DNA from: Lunularia cruciata
Lineage: Eukaryota; Streptophyta; Marchantiopsida; Lunulariales; Lunulariaceae
Reading direction: 5' to 3'
Assembly (NCBI GenBank): GCA_948567375.1
Contig: OX419762.1
Location: 42,947,034 to 43,011,033 of the forward strand
DNA length: 64,000 nt
Shown piece by piece: positions 55,732-64,000 of this stretch (its first letter is position 1; every line of letters begins with the position of its first letter). The position numbers and the translations under genes are program-made. The notes beneath the pieces were generated by a model. That model ran no database searches. It saw only the letters and a list, made by a program, of their open reading frames with translations, and had not been told where the DNA came from.

Positions 55732-56631
55732 ATGGCGGCAATACCGGATGTTATCCTTGCAATGCAACAACAAATCAAGCATCTTACTCGATTGTTGGAT
55801 AAATGAGACCAGCAACAATGAGAACAGATAGACAGAGCGCCAGTTCGAGATGGAGAAGATCGCATTCGATTTCCGAAACCCAAGGTGTTTGAAGGCAAGA
55901 ATCTTCCAGGCACAGTGGAGAATTTTGTGTTTGACTGTGAATGTTACTTTGAAGCCACCAATCTTCAAGACAAGCGGAAACAAATTCTCTTGGCTTCTAG
56001 CCAATTGGATGGAGTGGCAAAACTTTGGTGGCGATTCCGAGTAGAAAGAGCTGAACGACAAATTGTTACACCAATTTTTACATGGGCAGAATTCAAGGAT
56101 GCAATACTTGGTTGATTTCAGACTATAAATGCCACCCGAGCTGCACGAGATAAATTGGCGGAGTTGAGGCAGATTGGCTCAGTGAGAAGCTACATCACAC
56201 AATTTCAGAATATCATCATGCAAATTCCAAATATCCAAGAAGGTGAAGTTCTGGATCGATTTGTGCGAGGATTGAAGTCACGAACCAGATTGGAGGTGAC
56301 CATGCGAGAGCCACAGAATGTAGAACAAGCCATGCAATTGGCTGAGCGTTTTGATTCCTTAGTTGCAACAACTTGGTCTCGACCTCGACCTACACAAAAC
56401 CCACCAGTACCACGAGTGGAAGAACCGGTACCAATAGAGATTGATGCTATCCAACGAAGACCACTTGGCACAGCAGATAGAGAAAGATTACGACAAAATG
56501 GAGGTTGTTTTTATTGTCGCCAATTGGGGCATCGCATTGCTGAATGTCCACTCAAGAATGGACGACCTCGACAAGTTGCCCAAGTGGAGGTTGTGGAGCG
56601 GAATGATCAAGGAAACAAGGAATCCCAGTAG
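55732..56631 (+). pseudogene. gag, F2e (three internal TGA)
   Basis: ATG at 55732 is supported by F2b and starts MAAIPDVILAMQQQIKHL. TGA at 55804-55806 and 55819-55821 stand in a DKxDQQQxEQ context where CGA is likely ancestral, and TGA 56113-56115 replaces tryptophan in LGWFQTINATRAARDKL. The gag core includes FDCECYFEATNLQDKRKQIL, GVAKLWWRFRVERAERQ and FVRGLKSRTRLEVTMREP. The zinc knuckle CFYCRQLGHRIAEC is at 56506-56547. It ends at TAG 56629-56631, conserved in position among F2 copies. About 299 codons in full. Confidence 0.9.
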
Positions 56632-57260
56632 GAGATTTTGAGCCGCCTATTGGGAGCTTGATTAGTTCCAATGGGATTGAAGGCTCAACCTATGCAAGTT
56701 TGCTTCACTTGCAAGGTATGATATCTAATCGGGGTTGTAGAATTTTGGTTGATTCTGGAAGTTCAGAGAATTGCATGTCTATGCAAGTAGCAAAGGAATT
56801 GGGTATTCCTATCAAGCCAGTGATTGGAAGTAGTTTGATGATGGCGGATGGTAGAAAGGGTTCTGCATTCCGCACCTTGCATCCTGTTACCTTCAAGATT
56901 GGGAAGGAGTATTTGGAGTGTATGAGGTTTGTAGTGGCACCTCTACACTATGATATCATTCTGGGTCTACCTTGGCTTGAATGTCATAAGGTTCAATTTG
57001 ATTGGACCCGACACCAAATTCAAGTACAACACCAAGGTAGGAATTTCCGATTAGGTTGTCTGGCACCTCTGAGTAAGACACCTAAGAATAGTTAGTCCCA
57101 AGATGGGAAGTTTGTCAAGAAGGTAGCCGTAGAGCGAATCTGGAAGGGAGATGAGTCCCAAGATGGGAAGTTTGCCAGGAAGGCAACCATGGAGCAAGCT
57201 CGGAAGAGAGATGAGTCCCTAGAAGGGAAGTTTGTTAATGAAGCAGCCATATAGCAAGCT
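56607..57260 (+). pseudogene. pol protease and linker, F2e
   Basis: The frame is -1 to gag and overlaps it by 25 bases (56607-56631). The protease has an intact triad in CRILVDSGSSENCMSM and the second motif YDIILGLPWLECHKVQFDW. After the protease a lysine-rich linker contains three repeats of SQDGKF(V/A) type. TAG at 57093-57095 and 57252-57254 interrupt the linker. No separate start codon is needed if it is expressed as Gag-Pol. Confidence 0.88.
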
Positions 57261-58714
57261 TTGGAGGAAGATAAGTCTGTATTCGCGGTGTGGATCAAGC
57301 CGATTGCACAAGAACAATCTGAGGAGGGCCAAGTGCCGCATCAAGCGACGGTTGATCGGATAGTTCAAGAGTTTGCAGATGTGTTTCTGGATGATCTGCC
57401 AAAGGGATTACCCTCTGATCGAGGTATGCCCTTCAAGATCGAGTTATTGCCAGGGAGTACTCCAGTGAGTAGACCAATCTATCGGCTCTCACCAAAGGAG
57501 TTGGAGGAGTTGCGAACAACACTTACAGAGTTGTTGGAGAAGGATTTCATATGACATAGTACCTCCCCTTGGGGAGCACCGGTACTATTTGTTCCAAAGA
57601 AGGATGGAGGACTTCGTTTCTATATTGATTACCGTGGGCTCAATAAGCAAACCGTGAAGAATGCATATCCCTTGCCTCGGATCGATGACTTGCTTGATCA
57701 ATTAAGTGGAGCACAATACTTTTCCAAGCTAGATCTTCGTAGCGGCTATTGGCAAATTCCTATTGAAGGAGAGGACATGAAAAAGACTGCCTTTTGTACA
57801 AGGTATGGACATTTTGAGTGGAGAGTTCTACCTTTCGGACTCACTAATGCTCCAGCAGTCTTCATGGATCAGATGCATTGGGTGTTGGAGGGGCTATTGG
57901 ATCAGTCTGTGGTAGTGTTCTTAGATGATATCTTAATCTATAGTAAGATAGAGGCAAAACACATGAATCATGTGCGAGAAGTCCTAAGACGACTACGACA
58001 ATGGAAATTTTATTGCAAGAAGTCAAAGTGTGCTTTTTGGCAGAAGGAGGTTACCTTCTTGGGTCATAAGATCTCATCAGAGGGGATCAAGATGGAAGAA
58101 GAGAAGATCAAGGCCATTACTGATTGGCCTACCCCGAAGGATGCTACCGAAGTACGAGCGTTCAACAGATTGGCCAGTTTTTTCCGACGGTTCATCCACT
58201 ATTATGCTCACGTGGTTGCACCATTGACTGACCTCTTGGGAAAGAACTCGAGCTTCCAATGGACCACCAAGCATGAAGAAGCATTCCAGAAGTTAAAGCA
58301 TATGGTGTCTTCAAGACCCATTCTTCAACCATATGATCCTCAACTACCTTGTGTGGTTGATTTTGATGCTTCTAACTTTTGCAATTGGAGCAGTGTTGCA
58401 ACAAGAATTTCCAGATGGACTACATCCTATTGCCTTTGTCTCGCCGACTAAATACAGCTGAAAGAAATTACTCTGCTCGAGATCGTGAACAACTTGCAAT
58501 GGTATATGCCACCAAGGTATGGAGGCATTATCTCTTGGGGAAACAAGTGATCATGCGAATTGATCACAAGCCATTGTTGCAGACCTTACACCTAGAGCAC
58601 ATGAAGAGTCAACATCATCGATAGGAAGAGCAACTCCAATTGTTCGACATCAAACTTGAGTACAAACTAGGTCGGTTCCATGTCATCCCTGATGCTCTAT
58701 CACGATGACCTAAT
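57261..58714 (+). pseudogene. pol RT and RNase H, F2e
   Basis: RT with [22 protein letters not shown] 57552-57554 at FIxHSTS (arginine in F2b), then [26 protein letters not shown], the catalytic [11 protein letters not shown], and [20 protein letters not shown]. RNase H begins VDFDASNF; an extra T in a TTTT run at about 58377 shifts the frame, and a second indel near 58440 (VSPTK for VSRRLN) shifts it again before NYSARDREQLAMVYATKVW and RIDHKPLLQT. TAG 58622-58624 replaces tryptophan and is shared with F2c and F2d; a TGA follows at 58706-58708. Confidence 0.92.
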
Positions 58715-60322
58715 TTGAAGTCTCCTCCTCTCATCGCGGCAGCAATTACGACGGTGTCAATTGATCCCAAGGTTCATAACGAGTTTCGGTTAGCCCTACA
58801 GCAAGATCCCTTCTTCCAAATGGTACACGATCGTCTAACAGCACGCGATAAGGAATACAACACCTTCTCCTTCAAGGAAGGCCTTTTATTCCATGCAGAC
58901 CAGATCTATGTTCCAACCAAAGGTGATCTTCGACTTGTGCGCCTTCAAGAAGCCCATGATTTACCAATAGCTGGTCACATGGGAGTGGACAAGACCTTGG
59001 GCACCCTCCAACGCCAATGGTGGTGGCCCAACATGACACGAGATGTTCGAGACTTTGTCCGATCATGTGAGAGTTGCCAACGGAACAAGGCCAGCAACCA
59101 AAAGCCGAGTGGACTCCTTCAACCACTCGCCATTCCATCCGCTCGTTGGGAGCATATGAGCTTAGATCTCATCACATCCTTGCCAAAGACAAAACAAGGA
59201 CACATCGTAATTGTGGTGTTTGTGGATAAGCTTAGTAAGCAAATCCACTTGGCACCAACCTGTGATACCGTGGATGCTCCAACCTTAGCACAAATCTACT
59301 TCGACAATGTCTTCAAGCATCATGGGATGCCACGTGTACTCATCTCCGACCGTGATCCTCGATTTACCGGGAAGTTTTGGCAATCACTCTTCCAGATACT
59401 CGGCACCAAGCTTGCTTTGTCCACGGCCTATCATCCTCAAACTGATGGACAAACCGAATGCGCCAATCGTACATTGGAGGATATGTTGCGGGCCTTTGTC
59501 AATGTCCACCATACCAACTGGGATGAATGTCTTGCAGCTGCAGAATTTGCCTACAACAATTCCAAACAGGCAAGCACTGGATTTTCTCCCTTCTTTCTCA
59601 ATTTTGGCCAAGATCCGCTTGTTCCAGATTCTCTTCTTGCTCCCCCTCCCTCTCAGGTTCCTCATACTTCTACATTCTTGACCACTATATCCCAATCTCT
59701 CCAACAAGCCAAATCTCACCTCCTTGTTGCTCAGAATTGCCAAAAACAATATGCAGACCATCATCGTCGTGATCTCACCTTTGAAGTTGGTGATAAAGTC
59801 ATGCTATCCTCTAGTAACCTCCCTCTCCCACTTGATACCCAAGTTTGTAAACTTGCTCCTAATTGGATAGGATCCTTTGATATCACCCACATTATCTCTC
59901 CTGTTGCTTATCGTCTTGCCTTACCTTGTCACATGCGTATCCATCCTGTCTTTCATATTTCCAAGTTGAAACCCTTTGTTCCTAACCCTTCTTCCTTTTC
60001 CTCTCGAGTCCAACCTCCCCCTCTTCCTGTCCCTATCCATGATCATGAGGAGTACGAAGTTGATCATATCCTTGCGCGTCGCCATATTCAACGAGGCCGT
60101 CACCAACATTCGGAGTACAAGGTCCTTTGGAAAGGGTATCCCCTTCATGATGCTACATGGGAACCTCTTTCTCACCTCCAGAATGCACAGATGGCCATCA
60201 AGGAATTCGAAGCTTCACTAGCAACGAGGACGTCACCAACTAGCGGCGGGGGAATATGTATCAATATGGAGTTTAGTGACAAAGTTAGTCGGGCTTACGA
60301 AGTAGAGAATAAGACAAAATAG
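58715..60322 (+). CDS. pol integrase-chromodomain, F2e, 535 codons open
   Basis: Longest open frame in the window. It starts inside Pol, with no ATG of its own. Integrase zinc finger: HDLPIAGHMGVDKT and CESCQ. Catalytic core: D in SLDLITSLP, D in VLISDRDPRF, E in HPQTDGQTECANR. GPY/F-like module: LAPNWIGSFDITHIISP then CHMRIHPVFHISKLKPF. The proline-rich linker leads to the chromodomain EYEVDHILARRHIQRGRHQ, EYKVLWKGYP, ATWEPLSHLQNAQ. All catalytic residues are present. The frame passes the polypurine tract and ends at TAG 60320-60322, 66 bp inside the 3' LTR, adding a tail ending VSRAYEVENKTK. Confidence 0.92.
   Translation: MKSPPLIAAAITTVSIDPKVHNEFRLALQQDPFFQMVHDRLTARDKEYNTFSFKEGLLFHADQIYVPTKGDLRLVRLQEAHDLPIAGHMGVDKTLGTLQRQWWWPNMTRDVRDFVRSCESCQRNKASNQKPSGLLQPLAIPSARWEHMSLDLITSLPKTKQGHIVIVVFVDKLSKQIHLAPTCDTVDAPTLAQIYFDNVFKHHGMPRVLISDRDPRFTGKFWQSLFQILGTKLALSTAYHPQTDGQTECANRTLEDMLRAFVNVHHTNWDECLAAAEFAYNNSKQASTGFSPFFLNFGQDPLVPDSLLAPPPSQVPHTSTFLTTISQSLQQAKSHLLVAQNCQKQYADHHRRDLTFEVGDKVMLSSSNLPLPLDTQVCKLAPNWIGSFDITHIISPVAYRLALPCHMRIHPVFHISKLKPFVPNPSSFSSRVQPPPLPVPIHDHEEYEVDHILARRHIQRGRHQHSEYKVLWKGYPLHDATWEPLSHLQNAQMAIKEFEASLATRTSPTSGGGICINMEFSDKVSRAYEVENKTK
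60243..60256 (+). other. Polypurine tract, F2e
   Basis: GCGGCGGGGGAATA precedes the 3' LTR TG and is translated as part of Pol (SGGGI). Equivalent purine tracts precede the 3' LTRs of F2b and F2d. Confidence 0.75.
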
Positions 60323-60679
60323 CCTAGAATATTCTAGAAGCATCTAAGAAGCTTCTTAGGAAGCTTCCCAACTAGTTAACTTGCACCCTAAGCAGGTAGC
60401 TTCTAGAAGGAAGCTTCTAGAAGCTTCTAACTAGCTTAGCTTGCACGCCAAGTAGGCGGCTTCTAGAAAGAAGCTTCTTGAGAAGCTTCCTAGTTAACTT
60501 GGCTTGCACTCCAAGAAAGCGGCTCAAGGAAACTTCTTGAGAAGCTTCAAGGGTCTTGTATGCTACCTATAAATACCAAGGCCAAAGCTCATGCTAGGCA
60601 TTCGGAGTTTTCCCTCATTCAAGTGTCCCAATGTGAGCTTCCATTCTCCTATTTCTCTCCTCGGTTTTGGTCTTTTATA
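60257..60679 (+). repeat. F2e 3' LTR
   Basis: 423 bp; the first bases read TGTATCAATATGG and the terminus is TA in place of CA. The perfect four-module heat-shock-like site is at 60410-60427. It is followed by GACTG. Confidence 0.96.
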
Positions 60680-61174
60680 GACTGCATCTAAGTATAATTG
60701 AGCTAGTTGTGGAGCGGTCACCTCCTTGGTACTAGGGCGTACATGAATCATTTTGTTGAGCTGGTCCACAAAGACCATGATAGAGTCAAACCCTGAGGTG
60801 GTCTTCGGTAATTCATAGACAAGATCCATACTCGCTTGTTCCCAACGTTGGGTAGGAGTGGGAAGAGGTTGAATGAGCCCTGTAGGAGCTTGATTAGAAG
60901 CTTTGTTCTATTGACAAAGTATGCAACTACGCATGTAGTCCATCATGCTCATCTTGGGCCAATAGTAATGGCTCTTGACTGCATCCAAGGTCTTGTCCAC
61001 TCCGACATGAGCTGCAATGGCCAAATCATGACATTCCGCTAGAATGGTGGTGCGTAATTCTGGGACATTTGGGATCCATAATCTACTATCCCGAAAGGTG
61101 AGTCCTTGGGTGCTAGTGACACCTTTGGATGATTGCGCTTCTACAATATGTGGATTAGTTTTTGTAGTAGCCAA
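60680..61174 (-). pseudogene. Integrase N-terminal part, F1-G
   Basis: Zinc finger ([22 protein letters not shown] at 60911-60922) and first part of the core (MDLVYELPKTTSGFDSIMVF, VTAPQLAQLYLDAV). TAG at 60908-60910 directly after CILCQ matches the TAG of copy A at 4575-4577. It ends at the F2e target site, and the core continues at 55037. Confidence 0.9.
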
Positions 61175-61177
61175 AAT

Positions 61178-62690
61178 CTATAGCCAAAATTCAGGGTTAA
61201 TCTTAACCTCTACCACCAAGTTGTTTGCCATTGGGATGCGGGTGAATGCATCTGCAAGTTGCTTCTTACCTTCCACGTAGGTGATTGTCATGTTGAAGTC
61301 TTGTCGCCACTCTGCCCACCAAATTTGGTGATGAGATAGATCCTTCTGCATCTTGAGGTAGACTAGAGGTTTGTGGTCTATCTCTACTACAAATGCCTTC
61401 ACGCCCAGATAGTGCTTCCAATGCTTGGTTGCTAGAACGATGGCCAACTCTTCTCATTCTATGGTGTGGTAGTTGCGCTCTGTCGGTAAAAACTTTCAAG
61501 AGAAATATGCAATTAGATGCCATCCGTCATGCCACTCTTGTTGTAGGACTGCTCCTATTGCTACGCCTGATGCATCCATAGCCAACTTGATTGGACGTTT
61601 TGGGTCATACCACTTCAAGATTGGTGCATGTAGCAAGGCGGCCTTCAATTCTTGAAAGGCCAACTCTTGTGCAGTTCTCCATGTCCACTTCTTCCCCTTG
61701 CCAAGTAGTGCTGTTAAAGGCTATGCAACCTTGGAGAAGTCTTTGACAAATCTACGATAGAATCCTGTCAACCCCAAGAAGCTCTTAAGTTGAGTCTGAT
61801 CTTCTGGGGCACTCTATTTTTGAATGACCTCTATTTCATCTGTCAATACTTGAACGCTCTCTGCACTTACTCTATGCCCCAAGTAGTCTACTTCAGACTT
61901 GCCAAACTCATACTTTGAGATTTTAGCATACAATTGATTTTATCTTAGAATCTGGAGGACCTCTCGTAGATGTTGTCTGTGTTCTGTCATCGTGCTACTA
62001 TATATTAAGATATCATCCAAGAAGACAATAACAGACTTATCCAAGTAAAGACAAAATATGTCATTCGTTAGACTCATGAAAGTAGCAGGTGCATAGGTGA
62101 GGCCAAAAGGCATCATGAGATACTCAAAGTGGCCATACTTGGTTTGAAAGGCAGTTTTGTACACATCCTCCTCTGCAATTTGGATTTGATTGTAACCGCT
62201 CACAAGTCCAGTTTGGTGAAGTATCTCGCTCCATGGAGTTGATCAAACAGGTTATCCTTGCAAGTTAAGGGGTATTTTTTCTTTCATGTTTGTTGATTGA
62301 GACCCCGATAGTCAATGCACATGCGCATTGTACCATCCTTCTTCTTCACAAACAAGACAAGGGCCCCATAAGGTGATACGCTAGGTTGGATGAACTCTTT
62401 CTGTGATATCTCCTCAATTTGAGTCTAACACTCCTCCAACTTATGAGGTGATAGGCGATATGGGGCCTTACAAGGAGGTGTCTTCCTCGGAGGTGTCTCA
62501 ATTTTGTGATCTACTCACCTTTTTGGTGGCAATCTTGAGGGTAGATCATCGGGAAAGACATCTTGAAACTCATCCACCACATCCTTCAATTTCTCAGGAA
62601 TTTGTCCATCAAGTTGTGCATTCTGGACTTCTCTTATTAGACCCATAAAACATCTATTGGTCTTATAAATAGTTGCCGTCCTTATGCATA
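61178..62690 (-). pseudogene. RT and RNase H, F1-G
   Basis: The RT N-terminal linker is near 62640, with TGA 62515-62517 in KKRxVDHKIE shared with copy A. RT palm: [44 protein letters not shown] (62203-61940). The connection and RNase H (about 61720-61178) show [17 protein letters not shown]-type sequence, [18 protein letters not shown] and [10 protein letters not shown]. Frameshifts are present at the KLDL segment near 62210 and in RNase H. The order and content match copy A. Confidence 0.9.
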
Positions 62691-62834
62691 TAGAGGTAGT
62701 TTCTGCCTATGTGATTTTTCTTTAACTCCAATGATTGACCATTGGTGGGTTCTCACTACTTTCTTCCTCCAATCCACCATAGGGTTGTACTGCTCCATCC
62801 ATGGCATGCCTAAAATTGCATCATAACAAGCTAA

Positions 62835-63130
62835 CTATATCACTCGCCACTCAATTGCTTCCTGATATTCTCCTACAGAGAAGGTTACCCGTTTAGGTAA
62901 TGATTCAATCCTCTCTGTTTGCCCATTAGGTAACTCTACTTCTTCACTCCCATCTCTCTCTAGATCCATTCCCAATCTTATTGCAACAGAGCAAGACAAG
63001 AAATTCTTTGCTGCTCCCGGATCTATTAATACTCTCACTTGATTACTTTCTAGGATTCCATTCACGACAATCAATTATGAGGTTGCCTTTCGGGATCTTT
63101 GTGCATTATTCCTCTTCCTTCCCTTGCTTC
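62835..63130 (-). pseudogene. Protease, F1-G
   Basis: VRVLIDPGAAKNFLSCSVAI gives the same DPG triad as copy A, followed by GSEEVELPNGQTERIESLPK and FSVGEYQEAIEWRVI, then a TAG-type break. It precedes RT as expected. Confidence 0.85.
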
Positions 63131-63169
63131 TCTACTTCCTTATTGAGCCAGTAAGGCCGCAAGGAACAT

Positions 63170-64000
63170 TTATTAGCGATCCTTATTTTCTGAAGTGATT
63201 TCCTCCTCCTCCTTTTCAATATGCCTCTCCATGTTGTGCAAAGATCGCCTATACAAAGGCCGAGGGCCTCTAGGGAAACGAGTGTGATAGTTGGTAGATA
63301 TGTGCCCAATACGGCCACTATTGTAACAACGGCGTTGTTCTCCTTGAGTCCCTTCTCCTCATGGGACTCCATCTCTTTGTTCTTCTACTCATCCTTGCTT
63401 CCCTTGAAGTGGTCGTGCTCCTCGATCCCGGAATCAAAGGTTGCCCAATTCCATCGGTACTAGTCCACCCATGTGTGGCATTTCTGCCCGATAATGTTGA
63501 GGTGGAACTACTCCTTCACCTCCACCTAATGCTCCTGCTATTCTCTGTGCACAAGCAATGGCTTCAAATACCTGCAAGGATTTTGCACCATGACTTCTTG
63601 GCAAATCCGCTCTTTCAACCCTTGTTTAAAATTGTCGAGAGCCTCTGTTGGACTCATGTTGGTAATTGCAACTTGTAGATCCAGAAATGCCTCCACATAC
63701 TCTTGTATGCTATTCTTTTGTCTCAATCCCCATAGTCGGGTTTGAGCCATCTGCACAGAATCCACCGATTGGAAATTCTTTAGCAATCCTTCTTGCATTG
63801 CTGTCCATGTGACCTCCCTTCTCTCTACCAACATGGATCATTCCCAAACATCATACCATGTGAAGGCTTTATCGGTCAAGTACCCACATGCAAAAACGCC
63901 TACAGCGTGCTCTATGAGGGCTTTATCGGTCAAGTACCCACATGCAAACACGCCTACAGCATGCTTTGTAATCTCTGTTGAGAACAATCAGAAATATCGA
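63170..64000 (-). pseudogene. gag, F1-G (runs off window)
   Basis: Contains MLVERREVTWTAMQEGLLKN, VQMAQTRLWGLRQKNSIQEY and ALDNFKQGLKERICQEV (63834-63560), where copy A has a stop after DNFK. The zinc knuckle near 63310 has lost two cysteines (CYNSGRIGHISTNY). A frameshift occurs at QNPCRYLK. Upstream residues YLTDKAFTWYD follow, then a 54-bp tandem duplication before the window edge. Confidence 0.85.
63864..63971 (-). repeat. 54-bp in-frame tandem duplication in F1-G gag
   Basis: GGCTTTATCGGTCAAGTACC starts at 63864 and again at 63918; each unit runs to the TGCTxTxTxA sequence. The period of 54 keeps the frame (18 codons). Copies A and B have one unit. Confidence 0.9.

Larger units (their letters stand above)
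55038..60679 (+). mobile_element. F2 copy F2e, youngest element, complete structure
   Basis: 5642 bp with 423-bp LTRs differing at five positions (four transitions, one A/T change; about 98.8% identical), a perfect 5-bp target duplication, primer binding site, gag, pol and polypurine tract. It is inserted in the integrase of copy G. Despite its youth it carries three gag stops and at least five pol stops plus two RNase H frameshifts, so it probably inserted already defective or decayed fast. Confidence 0.97.
53372..64000 (-). mobile_element. F1 copy G, interrupted by F2e, continues past window
   Basis: Minus-strand F1 element: 3' LTR (53372-54092), polypurine tract, chromodomain, integrase (split at 55037/60680 by F2e), RNase H, RT, protease and gag running off the right edge. 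The 5' LTR is outside. It is inserted into F3. Close to copy A in sequence and shares three in-frame stops with it. Confidence 0.93.

Overview
The window is plant nuclear DNA made almost entirely of nested transposable elements. The evidence is Ty3/gypsy chromoviruses primed by plant initiator Met-tRNA (TGGTATCAGAGC), a chromodomain at the C-terminus of each Pol, a Harbinger-type transposase with a plant-like GT-AG intron, and heavy transition-type decay as expected of methylated plant repeats. No intact host gene was recognised. The species cannot be named from the sequence. Retroelement density and the mix of element types fit a large, repeat-rich land-plant genome (a gymnosperm or fern would fit), but that is a guess.

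Two chromovirus families dominate. Family F1 has LTRs of about 720-740 bp (TGTAATACC...TATTACA), a long leader with two small ORFs, then gag and pol. Family F2 has LTRs of about 400-425 bp (TGTAACAATATGG...TTTTACA) whose U3 is packed with GAAGCTTC/TTCTAGAA repeats. A third, more distant gypsy family (F3) is represented by a gag-protease fragment.

Layout: 1-6483 F1 copy A (+), inserted in the gag of F1 copy B (-, to 8202), which is inserted in the reverse transcriptase of an older F1-like copy C (-, 8203-11902). 11903-16577 is unassigned, with a near-perfect hairpin and a microsatellite. 16578-18161 is a rearranged F2 cluster (F2a). 19488-30349 is F2 copy F2c (-), carrying F2b (-, 19616-25186) inside its LTR. 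30350-34242 is unassigned, with a 35-bp hairpin and a tandem repeat. 34243-35458 plus 40360-40671 are two halves of one reverse-transcriptase/endonuclease-like gene, split by F2d (35459-40359), which is itself split by a solo F1 LTR (39682-40322). 41836-43203 is a Harbinger-like transposase pseudogene. 43204-50840 holds unassigned repeats, a broken acidic ORF pair, a broken coiled-coil ORF and a tRNA-like SINE head. 50840-53371 is F3. 53372-64000 is F1 copy G (-), inserted into F3 and carrying F2e (55038-60679), the youngest element seen: its two 423-bp LTRs differ at only five positions and it has a perfect GACTG target duplication.

No element is autonomous: all carry stops or frameshifts. 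Points of interest are the heat-shock-element-like array in the F2 promoter, the conserved leader ORFs of F1, identical stop codons shared between copies (suggesting already-broken elements were still mobilised), Pol frames that run through the polypurine tract into the 3' LTR, and several near-perfect foldbacks outside the LTR elements.
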